Part shown: piece by piece, positions 1-12,300 of the stretch
Layout of the letters: each line of letters begins with the position of its first letter
How positions within the stretch are numbered: position 1 is the stretch's first letter
Assembly (NCBI GenBank): GCA_033239525.1
Contig: BSYO01000036.1
Coordinates: 2,130,126 to 2,194,125, forward strand
Direction: 5' to 3'
From: Nepenthes gracilis
Lineage: Eukaryota; Streptophyta; Magnoliopsida; Caryophyllales; Nepenthaceae
DNA length: 64,000 nt
The notes under the pieces: model-generated
Databases searched by the model: none
Told to the model about the DNA's origin: nothing
What the model saw: the letters and a program-made list of their open reading frames with translations, nothing else
Program-made: the position numbers and the translations under genes

Positions 1-1200
1 TGTAAAATTTTAAAGCTTGAAGCATGAAATGGCAATGTGTCAAAATTAGATTTGGTATCTTTTGCCCGCACTCAAAATCGGATGCCAATTGTTTATCCCT
101 TTTCTTATCTAGCACTATCTCAAAATGATTGAAGAAAACCCTCAAGTTTAGATCACATTTGAAACTGTTAAGGTTATGAAAGTTCAGTATTTTGTATGTC
201 CAAAGTAAAGCAATTTCTCATGAAGTACGAAGTCCATTTTTTATGTAGACTGTAAATTTCATCTGACCATATATGTGCATGAGTACCATCTTCATTTGAC
301 ACCAATGCTGCTATGAAGCTTCAAAGTCTGTCTCATTATCAAATGCAGACATGCATCTAGTTAATTTATCAATCAAGCAATCGGGGAACAGAAGGACAAA
401 TGCTTAATAACATTTTGTAAAGATAAGCCAATTCACCAGCCATGACAACTATTGTGCATTACCAACTGAAAAACTTTAGCAATTGCAGCATATTGGTTCC
501 CACAGTTAAATAAATTTAGCATTTTACATATAATAAGTATCATATTCACTGGGACTTTAATGACTATGCTACCTACATTCAACAAAATGCATTCAAAGAT
601 CCAAGAAATGTAGAAAAATCGAAGCAAACTTTTGAATAATATGTGCAAAAAATGAAATGCCTTTAGAATAACATTTTACATCACAATGAAATGGAATAAT
701 CAATATCATTTTATAAAACCCATTCATCTAGACTATCTATATTTGGCAAGGAATGGCTTGAATATAATGTCACAAACAAAATAAAATCATTCTACATTTC
801 TTTATAATCTGTTTTGAAATATTACCAAAACTAAGAATAAATATGTGCGAATGACATTTCAAAGCAAAATTGAAGCAAAACTGAGAATAATATAAGCAAA
901 ATTTCGGATAACATGTGCTAAGAGATGATATTGCTTTAATATACCATTCCACATCATTTTGTGATGGAAATAGGTTACCTCAGTTTTTACACATCAATAG
1001 ATGAACTTAAATGACAACAGTTCTCATTGAGAGAGAGGATTCACTTTGTCGTCGTTGTACAAGAGTTGCAACAGGAAGATGGAGTGCAGTTGGATGGCGC
1101 TGCAGATAAATACGAAATGAAACGATGGTAGAACATGTGATATTGATGAAATGGACATTGGATTTTGATGAAATGGACATTCGAGTTTTTCTTATGCGAG
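1..1200 (-). pseudogene. FAR1-related (MULE-derived) fragment A in the chlorophyllase intron
   Basis: Conceptual minus-strand translation gives broken pieces of the FAR1/FHY3/FRS family, which descends from Mutator-like transposases. Between about 100 and 1 a DKKR-type stretch leads to ILTHCHFMLQALKFYTP, as in the FAR1 region just before the SWIM zinc finger. At 433-510 a piece reading NQYAAIAKVFQLVMHNSCHG matches the MULE motif around 'TDQ..AM..AI..V.P...H'. Frames shift and stops occur, so it is not functional. The part from about 970 to 1200 is shared with the inverted relative at 5690-5890 and is probably the 5' leader. The C-terminal end lies off the left edge. Confidence 0.7.
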
Positions 1201-1527
1201 GTTTAATATGAGCCATTGGATTGAAAGTTTACACAAACGGAAGTTTTTTAAACGCAACAAATGTGGAACGACGGCCCAAATTAGGCGCAACTTCGCAGCC
1301 CCGGACACCCACTTTCTCACCCGAATTTTCATTCATGCCAGAAAAAAAAATTTGTTTCCTTTTCCTAAATCTTTTTGTCCAATCCAAATACAGTAACTCC
1401 TCCTCCTGTTGATAAAGTGAGGTGTGAAATTAAACTACTATGGACAGACCCGATCGATTCAAATATCCAACATTCGATTTCATATCTCAGATAACAGAGG
1501 ACACGCAGAGAGAGAGACAGAGAGAAC

Positions 1528-1827
1528 CTGAGGAGCAACGACGATAAAGCCATGGGAAGCGATGTGCTGAATAAGTTGAGAGTAGAAGGAATTGTAGAGA
1601 AGATAACCATGGAGAAGCAATAACACCGGGAAATCTCCACCGACGGGTGAGGATGGCGTCCCAACCAGTAGTGGCTTTGGAGGAGGAACAGGGACGGAGC
1701 CGTCCGATTGGATGTTTAGGAGAACTGTTTGGTAATTTCCATTCTCGAATACATTTGTGGCCGACGAGGAAGATGAAGAAGATAGCATCACTGTATCGCT
1801 GAACCCTACTTCTTCTACTGCCGTCAT
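1528..1827 (-). CDS. Chlorophyllase, copy A, exon 1 only (partial gene)
   Basis: This is the first exon of a chlorophyllase, the alpha/beta hydrolase that cleaves the phytol ester of chlorophyll to give chlorophyllide and phytol. The exon encodes exactly 100 residues: a Ser-rich N-terminus, then the conserved FPVLLLLHGYLLYNSFYSQL block and SHGFIVVAPQ. I start at ATG 1827 because the duplicate starts at the same place; an upstream in-frame Met exists but lies in divergent leader. The exon ends CAG at 1528, followed by a GTTCTC donor, phase 0, and a pyrimidine-rich intron start. Its exon 2 must lie left of position 1, since the only exon 2 in the window (2905-3582) is upstream of this exon on the minus strand. 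The HGYLLYNSFYSQL motif is the family-standard form, unlike the duplicate at 14028-14324. Confidence 0.85.
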
Positions 1828-1990
1828 TTTGCTTTGCCTTCTCCCAGCTCTGCTCTGCTCTCCCTTCGGCCAAAGGAATGACGGTGTCTTCAAGATATTT
1901 AATTTATAATATTTAATTATTACAATATTTATGAGGCCTACATATTCCCACTTATACAAAATTCTGAATGGGGCCGCTGAGACGTCGTAT

Positions 1991-2073
1991 ATCGGACAGA
2001 CATCATTGCCCCTCTGATGTCTATGGCACTGTTAGATGTTGAATTTAACGGTTCTTTTTTGTTTTTAATGAGT

Positions 2074-2110
<37 letters not shown>

Positions 2111-2904
2111 AAGGGTAAGTTGTATATATTTTGAAACCATTTTTTATATTTTAATTATTTATTTTTAAATAAATAATTATAATTTAATTATTTTTTAAAA
2201 AATTAAAAGATCAGTTAAATTAATTATTTTAAAATAATTAAATTATGAATATCCATTTAAAAATAGACGAATAAAATCTAGAAAATAAGGGTCTCTATCT
2301 CTTTAAAAAATGAAATATCCAATCCAATACCCCCTCGAGCCAAACACAACAAAAAATAACAAAAACTTGTTGGATAAAAGGAGTCAAAATTTGCAACCAT
2401 TCTCCACCCGACCGACCCATTTGAGCATACATTTTGCCGAAAAATTAATCGACATCTTGACGTGATACGATCTTTTTTTATTTCTTTTCTGAGATTGGGA
2501 TTCAGTTCGAAATTCTAAACTCACTCGCTTGTTCAATTACTTATGTGATCCTCTCCCGAGCATGAAGCAGAGCCATCTTACTTACTTTAAGCCCCTTCTC
2601 GATATGATCAATAATAATTTTCAACCTGTGTTAATTGGTACATAGGCTACTTCAAAACCCTAACTCCAGCCAAATGGTACACAAGGATTCATCTAGCAGT
2701 TGAGTTTTCGACAGATTAAACCTTAGTAATAGTAAAATATAAATAATGTCACAAAAAAAAATTAGACTTAATTTTGATAAGCACATATTTTTTTTAAAAA
2801 AAATTATTAAATTCAAATAAAATAAAATTAAAATAAAAAATTGTATAATTAAAATGGTTTAGACATTAACTTAAGGATTTCTTATTCTATTTACCCCAAA
2901 GAAA
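1991..2904. other. Intergenic AT-rich DNA between the two chlorophyllase genes
   Basis: It holds a (TA)n microsatellite at about 2077-2107 and further AT-rich, low-complexity sequence. On the minus strand this is downstream of the stop of the complete gene and upstream of the copy A first exon, so it should contain the 3' UTR of one and the promoter of the other. I see no coding sequence and could not pick a TATA box with confidence in such AT-rich DNA. Confidence 0.5.
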
Positions 2905-5900
2905 TCACTTACAAAAATCAACTTTCTCCAGCTCCACAGGGGAAGCCTCTTGCCCGTCTATGATGCCAAGCAAGTCCTGATCATCTCCATCTAAATAAGC
3001 TTTCAGGAACGCCACCGCAGCTCCGCCGACGAACCTCCTCATGGGCGCTCTAGATTTCCCATTTTCGCACATATAATACGTACATTTCCCAACAAGTCCC
3101 TTCGTCTCATCATCTAGCATGTCCATGTGCCCCTGGTGTTTGACCACGAAATAGCAAGAGGGGCTCTGGCATTCACGATAGAAGTCCTCATGGTTAAGCC
3201 CCTTCGGAGCACAGGCAGGGCAAAGCAGGTTCCTCGGCACTGTGCCCAAGCCCGAGCCAATGACCATCACCGGCATGCGGTCGAGATGAAAGGAGTGGGG
3301 GACATAGGTTAGCACGTGAGGAGGTGTCTGTATTCCATTGAGTCCATCGACAGGGTCAATGCCGATCAAGGCAGCGATCTTTAAGGGAGAGGTGGCGCAT
3401 TCCTTCAGAGCTAGTGCGAATGCTGCCTTGCCGCCTCGGCTGTGGCCAGAGAGGGCTAGCTTGGCCAAGTTGGGTCTGATGGTGGTGGGGAGCATAGCTT
3501 GAAGGTTCTCTGGTAGCCACCCTATGATGGCGGCTGTGGATTTTATATCGTCACTCGTATCAAGTCCAGCAATAAGGTATAGCTGTTAAATCGGAAATTT
3601 AATGAGTCAAAAAGAACATTTTCTAATGGCATAATATCATTAATTTATATATATTAATGAACTTATATAATCATAAGTTCAAAAAAAAAATCAAATCCGA
3701 TCAGAAACCCGAGGGTTTTCATGAATATCTTGCACGAATTGTCCTGTTCATGCGTCCTCATGCAGGCTGGACCAGATTAATTAGTGACATGCTCCCGGGA
3801 GGAGGTTTTTACAGGCTTGTTTTCAGAGATTATTGTTGGGATATACCGTCGCCGACGCAGTTGAATCATGAAAAAAAGATGAAACGTCGACGACAATAAT
3901 ATGCAATAGACAAAAGACAATCACAGAATAAAGAGGCAAGTCACAAACAATTTTACGTAGAAAATCCTCTTCTGAACAAAAGGAAAAAATCACGGGACTG
4001 TGCATCCATAAATCTTCACTATATAAAATCAGTTACACAAACTCCAACTACAAGAACTCGACTCCTTATATTAAATGGACCCGAATAGCAATAAATGCAA
4101 AAGAAATCTCTAAAGCAAGAAAAACTTCTCCTTTCTTTTTTCTCTCTTTTCTTCACTATTGGCACTCCCTGATCTTGTTTTATTTTACTACAAGCTCTTT
4201 CTCTTAATCGCACTCCCTTTTACAAATCACAAAGGGAGTTTAGCGCTCTTTTTCATTGTGGGCCACTGTGACCGACAGTCTGTCATTCTTCAGTATAAGC
4301 AGTCCGCTCTCCTTCGGACTTAGTAGTCCGGTCAGTCGCATTTGTCTCACCAGTCCGATCGACCCTCGAACTAAGCAGTCCAGCTGGTCACCTTTTGGCC
4401 AAGCACTTGGTTGCCCTTCAACTCCGGCCTGGCGGATAGTTGCCCTTCAGCTCCGGCCTGGCAATCCAACTGGTCGCCCTTTAGCATCTGCATCTCGGTC
4501 ACCTCTTCGGCCACTTCATCACGCGCGCGAACTTAACAATACTTCACCTCAATATTATAGCCATGTGAGTTCAGCCAAAACATCCGATCAGCCTATCAAC
4601 CGAATATGAGTCATCAAGGGAATGATTCATATCCCAACAATTATGAGTGTTGGCCTAAGCTTTTACAAGCATCCACACTAAGATTGGCTTAGCTTTGATC
4701 TATAAGTGTAAAAAAGAGCCTAACACATGAGACGCCAATACACGGTTGACCTGCAAATGAATTAGTCGCATTTGGACATTCTTTGACTAATTTTGCACTA
4801 GTGAATCTCGCTTATGCCACGCAAAGCGGGCTGTACATTCTTCTTAACTCGAATGTATTATAGAGGTTCAGGTAACTTTCATGTGAGACTCATTTCCAAT
4901 GAACGGATTGTTTGGATGTATACTTGATATTGTGCAAAAATTTCCTCGAGTGCAAACATTTTTGAGTGGCGCATGCTGGAAACATAAAGAGTGCATGTGT
5001 CGGCGTGAGTAAGATTTCAACTACTGATACATACCTAAAAAGTGCACTTGCATGGCTTGTCCAGAGGTTCGTGCTTGAAAAGCGCTATAAGGGCATACTT
5101 GCGTAGTTTGTTCAAAAAAGCCGCGCTTGATACGTGCACGATAGAAACTCGTGCACCAACACTAGCATAAAATACTCTGATACAATTTTAGGATAGATTT
5201 GAGAACATTTTCAACACAGGGACGTCGAATGAAGAGAGAATGGAAGAGAGAGAAAGAATGAAGATTTTTAACATTTAGTTGAGATTTGATTTGAATTATA
5301 TTATTCGCCAAACTTGAATTCGTTGCTCTAGTATTGATTCTAAAATATATTACCGATTGGTTGCTCTTAACCTCCTTATATTCTTTTTTTGTGAGTTGCA
5401 AAGTATATTAAAGAAATTATGTTTAACTATCATTCATTCAGGTTACAATGAAGAGCTCTTGGGAAATTATTTATAACCAGTCACTATTTCATAGTTGATT
5501 TATTCGACGATTATTTCTCAATTTCTTTTTAGTTTAGAACGACTTTCTACGTTAAATATTTTTATACAATTTTGTATGATTAGTTGCATGTATTCATTAT
5601 ATTTAAGAGTTTGGCTACCAATGACTGATTGGAGATTGACGGCTCCGATATTGCACTCTATTAATCAAGAAAATCCTAATCTCAGATGTTCTACCATCAT
5701 TTCATTTCGCATCACTCTTAAGCAGCATCCAATCGCCTCCGTCTTCCGGTTGCCACTCTCGTTATGCACAATGGCGACGAAGTGAATCCTCTCTCTCAAT
5801 GGGATCTCTTGCCATTTAAATTCATCAACTGATGTGTAAAAACTAAGGAAACCTATTTCCAACGCAGAATGATGTAAAATTGTATGTTAAAGGTATTTCA

Positions 5901-6330
5901 TCTCTCCGCACATATTCAAAAATTTGCTCTGTTTTTTTCTCAGTGTTGCTTCAAAATGCTATTCACACATTTATTCTCAGTATTTTCCCAATGTTTCAGA
6001 ACTGATTTTAAAGAACATGTAATGATTCCATTTTGTTCGTGATGTTATATTCAAAATATTACTTGCAGAATGTAGGCACTCTAGTCAAATGGGTCGTATG
6101 AAATGATACTGATTACTCCATCCATTGCAATATAAAATTATCTATTAAAAGCATTTCATCTCTTCACACATATAATTCAAAATTTTGCTTCGATTTTTTT
6201 ACATTTTACGGTTCTTTGAACGCATTTTGCCAATGAAGGTACTCTAGTCACTAAAATCCTTGGTAAATATGATACTGATTATATGTAAAATGCTAAATCA
6301 TCTTATTTATTTAAATGCGAAAACTAATTG

Positions 6331-6379
<49 letters not shown>

Positions 6380-9300
6380 AAATTAATTGCTTGTACAGAC
6401 CGAATGGATAATTGCACACCTTCGGTTGACATAACATTACAATGTATGAATGATGCATAGAACTTTTTGGAAACACATATGGCAAGAAGAAGTTTTTCAT
6501 TGAGAAAAAACTTTGTAAGAAAATATAAAAAAGACGATGCGGAGATAATGAGGATATTTTCTTACTCTAGGAAAGGAAAGCATCAACAAGATGAAAGATA
6601 GGAGACATCACAGCCATGTTGGGAAACAAGATGTCATTATCTTGCTATCGTTGTAAAAAATTTTGTGAGTACAACTACGAACTAGAGCCTTCCAAAATAA
6701 GATACATATTGAGATCCCAACATAAGGTTCTTCTGATGCAAGGTCATGATATTGTGATAGTCCAAGACGTTGGGTTGAGACCTTATGACACACACGAGCT
6801 GATGATTGTGGAGGCTAGAGGTGAGGGAAATGTAAGTTATGTCATAGAAGATCAAAAATCCTATTTACGCGCAAGGAGGTAGCGAAATATGCAGTATGGT
6901 GAGGTGGGGGCCATACTTAGATACTTCCACAGCTAAAAATTGAAAAATACGTTACTCTATCATGACATGCAGCTAGGTTCAGATCATATGATGACAAACA
7001 GTTACTAGGCTGATGTGAAAAAGATTGTTGATCATCAAACCTTTAGAGATGTCACGTTTGACAGCACGTATGAAAACAACAAAGGCTTGCATCCTTTTAG
7101 TGTTTTAAGTAGATTTAGTTTTCACAGACCGATTCTTATAATTAAAGCTGCTTTGTTATATGACGAAACAATATAATCTTTTGTTTATTTGTTTGCAACT
7201 TTCTTGAGATTCTATGGTGGGCACACTCCGGTCACTATTTTTATTAACCAAAATGTTGCAATAGCCGAAGATATTTGGTTAGTAATACCCAGTAGTTGTC
7301 ATGGCTAGTGCGCGTGACATATATTACACAATCCTAACAAGCATTTAGATTCTTGTTTCCACTTGTTTGATAAATTCACTAAATGCATGTTTGCATTTGA
7401 TAATGACACAGGATCTTGAAATATGCATGTGTATATTGTTAGATAGAATTTAAAGTCTACATCACAAATGGGCTTCATATTACATTTGAAATATATTCAC
7501 TTTGGCATACAGAGTACTCAACTTTCAGAGATCCTTAACAGAGACTTGAAGTCAAACCTCAAATATGATCTAAACATAGAGGAACTTCCTCAATCACTTC
7601 GAGAGGGTGCCAGATAAGAAAAGACAAAGAATTGGCTTCCGATTTTAAGTGCAAGCAAATGGTACCAAATCTAATTTTGACACATTATTCTTTCATGCTT
7701 CAAGTTTCAAAAATTTATGCTCCAAACACTATTAAGATGATCTAAAAAAGCTGCTTGAGATATTGGGTTGGCGTTTGGTATCACATGAGGATAGTTTATT
7801 TCAATCTATTAATAAATAAGGTTGAGTGTGGGTGTAGGTGTTTGTAAACTGTGGTCATACTTTGTGTGCATGCTTAAAAAATTTTAACCGTTCATGATTT
7901 GACTGCAATTCCAAAACTTATATGCTGCCAAGATGGACCAAAAAGGCTAGGTGTGGCAATCCTCGTGTGAGTACATTGGATATGCAAAACACAATAGAAG
8001 ATTTTTGTACTTGATCAGGGTGGCTGATGGCCAAGTTCGATTGGAATTGTGCAAGTATAGGATCTAGTTCAGGTGGAAGAGCAAAAATGGAGAATACCTT
8101 CATTAATAGTATAGGATCATGGAATGATTTTGCAAGCTTAATTTGAAGAAGGGCCAAGCCTAAGGTTACTAAGTGATATGAATATTCCACAACAAATAGT
8201 GGATGTCATTGTTATAGGTATGAATCGTGGGGAAGAAAGGAAAGCCACAAAAATATGAATAGTAATTGATACATCATTGTTGGTGGAAATTGAATGGTAT
8301 GCTGATGTTGTTGTGCAAGTGGGCCATCATTGTTTTTTTGTGCACTACCACCAGCGTACAACATTAAAGATCATATACTCCATTTGATAGACTTTAATTA
8401 CAAAAAAGAATAGTATACATCATACATTGAACAGAACAGAAAATAGATTAACTCTACTGTTCCGCAATATGTGTACTGCAATATACTGTTATAAAGTATA
8501 CTGCAGTATACTATTCTGCAGCATAAGTACACTGTTCCACAATATCCTAATCTACAGATACAATCAAGCTAAATAGAAACAAAACAGATTTCATATTTTT
8601 TTCAATATGAACAGATTTCGTTAATACAGAACAGCTTCATTGTTTGAATATTCTGATATTCAGATTTCATAATCGCTTCTTCTGATTAATTTTTTTCCAA
8701 ACAACATTTGGTCATTTTGTAGCTTTCCTTCTTTCCTGATGTTTTCATACCTTTAATAGTGTCACCCACTATTTATTATGGGATATTCACATCACTTACC
8801 ATCTCTTTGCTTGGCCCTTCATCAAAATTAAGCTCGCAAAATTGCTCCATGGTCCTGTCAACTCCAATGATAATCTCTTATATTTTCACTCTATCACGTG
8901 AACAGGATACTATGCATATATAATTTTGCCCAAACTTGGCTGTCAACCGCCTTGAGTAGGTGGGCAAATCTTCCATTACATTTTACATATCCGATGCACT
9001 TATACAAGGATTCCCATATCTAGCCATCTGGGTCAATCTTTACAAAATATAAATTTTTGAAATTGCAGTCAAGTCATGGACAATTAAAGCTTTGTAAGCA
9101 TGCATACAAAGTATGCCCACTATTTGAAAACACTTATACCCACAATTGATCTTATTTGTTGATGGATCAAAATTAACTTATTTCAGCCATATGAGTACAT
9201 GTAATAAACATATGACATATTTCGGATTCTCGTGTAATAATACAAGCCAACCTAGTAACTCATCTTTTACGACCATTTTTAAAATATTTGGAGTGTAAAA

Positions 9301-12300
9301 TTTTAAAGCTTGAAGCATGAAATGACAATGTGTCAAAATTAGATTTGGTATCTTTTGCACACACTCAAAATTGGATGCCAATTGTTTATGCCTTTTCTTA
9401 TCTAGCACTATCTCAAAATGATTGAAGAAAACCCTCGAGTTTAGATCACATTTGAAACTGTTAAGGTTATGAAAGTTGAGTATTTTGTATGCCCAAAGTA
9501 AAGCAATTTCTCATGTAATATGAAGCCCATTTGTGATGTAGACTGTAAACTTCATCTAACCATATATGTGAGGTTCCGGATTTGTGAACCCGACAATTAT
9601 GAGGTGATTAGTATGTTAATGATCAATACTAATCCTATGGGATGATTAAGGTTTGGTATCGGAAGAAAAATCGAAATTATTCGGGTCCGGGCTCTTTGGA
9701 CCCTCGCCGTGAGCTTGCGCTGCTGAAGCGCTCGAGCGAGGCTCGAGCGGTGAAAGCAAACCGTGGGCTGGCCGCTCGCCGGCCGCTCGAAGGGCGCTCG
9801 AGCGGTGGCCGCCCATGGCCTGGCCGCTCGCTGGCCGCTCGCCGGCCGCTCGAGCGGCCGGCGCAGTATAAAAACGCGGCGCGCCTTCGTCTTCCCTCAT
9901 TTTCGCACGGGCCGAGGGTTTTTGACAGAGAGAGAGGCGCGCGACGGGAGAGAGAAGAAGGGAGATCGAGCCCGGGAGTCCGATTCCGCCCGAGAGCCAG
10001 GTATAAAGGTGAAAGCACGCGTCGAGGCAAGTGTTCTCATACCCACTTCTCGTTCTCTTTCGATGTTTTGTGTATTTTCGTTGGGTATTTTGTGTCGATA
10101 CCCACGGGGAATGTTAGGATATTGAAAACCCATGCCTTGAGGTCCATGAAAATGTGGTTAGTTGTCCGATTCGTGTCCGATTCGCCGGGTGGGTTTTACG
10201 AAACCCTAACCTACGGGATTTTGGGGTTTCCGTTTCCGGCCTCGTATCATGAAATTGACCTCAAAATTGGAATGCCCACGTCCCAATGATGTATCTATGT
10301 CGACCGCGGGTCCGATCTTGCACGTTTGGACCCGTTCGCGGCCTCCGGGCCCTCTAAAGGGGCGCTGTTACTGTTCACCCGAGCCGGAAGGTGATGATCG
10401 CGCGTTGTCACCTTCGTAAAATGATGATGTGATCCTAGAATATGAATACCCGTACCCCAATTGTGTGTATATATCGACCGGATGCCGAATCCCGCAAGAT
10501 TTGACCCGTTCGTGGCATCCGGGAGCCTTGAAAGAATTCCGTAACCGTTAACCCGAAAGTGAATGGGAAGTTGCATACTTCCACCCTCGTATTAAGATAA
10601 ATCGAACCCGAATGTGAAATATCGTGTAAGAATTGTGCGTACAAATCCACCGGACGGCCGATTTCCAAGTATCGAACCGTGTACGGCGTTCGGGTGGCCA
10701 AAGAGAAATCTGATAATATTCACCCGAAACGAAATGAGAAATGTAAAGTGATATGTGATCATAATCGTAATGAAAGTAACGTTTAACTGATTAAACGTAA
10801 AAGTAAGAACCCGAATATGAATCCGTGTGCTGGAGGCAAGGGAATGAGTCCCGGAGGTTCCAAAATGACATGTGATCATCTGAGGTATGAAATCTAGTCT
10901 CTCATGTGGATTTGGAACGATTGTTGTGGATTAAGGGAATTGAGTCCCACCGATTGTGAATAAGGAATTGAATTCCATTGGATATGGAGAACCGTGACGA
11001 GAATGGAAGGGAGTCCACATTATGCTTGTGATGATATGATCTCCTGGATGGAGATGTGTTTGATGATGTAATCTCCCGGTTGGAGATGATTGTGATGGGA
11101 ATGAGGATTCCCAAGATGTGATTGTGTGGCAAATGTGGATTTCCCTCTCCAAATGTCGAACCTAACCCTGAAACTAGGACCCTGAGTCGTATGGGTAATA
11201 TTCTTTAGTATACCATGTCCATCGCGGTGTGAACCCGAGGAATACTTGGCCACGTATTCCGGCCGCTCGCGGGAGCGGGTGATGTCTGTGGTACGCTTTA
11301 GGAAACTACTGTGGAAGAACGAGGATTGCCCTGGACCCCGGGGGTGTGGGGTGTGTCGACGCTACATATTGAGATGTAGTTAAAATCGAGATGATTGTTG
11401 CGTGGATGCAACCGAGGGTCGTGTGCTACCGACCAGAAAGTAGTAGCCGTGGCTTTAGAATGTGTAGCGAACACATTCCTGTCCTCGTTCTCTCGCATCG
11501 TTGGTTAGTACGATCTACTAGCCGGGGTCCGCAAAGACGGTGTAATAATGAAAATGAATAATATCCAATTGATGAGCAGTGTGAATCCCGTGAGACGAGA
11601 ATGAGAATCGAATGAATCCAGTGACTTAAGATATGAACCGCAAGAAGCGTGTGAAACCAATGATTCAAGATGTATCGTGAGAATCAAGTGATTCCGATTA
11701 ATGATCGACCAATGTGGCATGAGAATCGTAGGAATCGAGTGATTCTGTTGTTCTTGTTCCTTCCTTATTTCTTGAATATGACTTGGAGAATTGTTTATGA
11801 TTACATTTCTTGAAATGTTAGCTTACTCTTGCGATTGATGTTTTTCCTTTCAAATGAGAACACTTAGCGGCGCTGATAGTTAGAGCAAGGAGAGGCTTGC
11901 TTGATGAGATTATTTGGACGGCGCTTGCAGAAAGATTTGGACTCGAGTTGGATCGGATTTTGAGCAGCCACTCGAGTTGAGCGTGGCTCGTTATAGTTGA
12001 TGTTTTATGGTTTTATTATGCCCGCATGTATGATGATTTAGTTATCTTTCGCGTCTGTATATTTATGTTTGGAGTTTTGTTTCATTTGATGGCATCTCTC
12101 TACAGATCCAAGTATAGTAGATAGAATGAGTATTGGAGCCATGGATGATATGGCCGATGTGTGATCCTGTGTGGCGTGTTGTAGGCTTTGAGTTAAGCCT
12201 TTTGATTAGTTGTGTGCTTGTACAGGATATTTAAACAGGTTGTATTTTTGGGTTTTCGTCCAATTGCAGAGGAAATTCTGCCGGATTTTCTGTAGAATCC

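Larger units (their letters stand above)
1..1990. repeat. Segmental duplication, copy A
   Basis: This stretch, containing chlorophyllase exon 1 and the first part of its intron, matches 9293-14490 almost base for base once two later insertions in the other copy (9567-12377 and 12868-13251) are removed. Homology runs through the exon and about 140 bases upstream of the start codon, then fades near 1990. It continues off the left edge of the window. The absence of both insertions here shows that they happened after the duplication. Confidence 0.9.

Noticed and set aside
1528..3582. Joining exon 1 at 1528-1827 to exon 2 at 2905-3582 as one chlorophyllase gene
   Set aside because: Both are on the minus strand, where 3582 is upstream of 1827, so exon 2 would precede exon 1. 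The upstream first exon at 14028-14324 is in the right order and phase.
9642..10289. A 215-codon plus-strand ORF through the GC-rich part of the 2.8 kb LTR
   Set aside because: It reads through the CTCGAGCG array and the TATA box, has low-complexity Arg/Ala content and shadow ORFs on both strands. It is a composition artefact of LTR promoter DNA.
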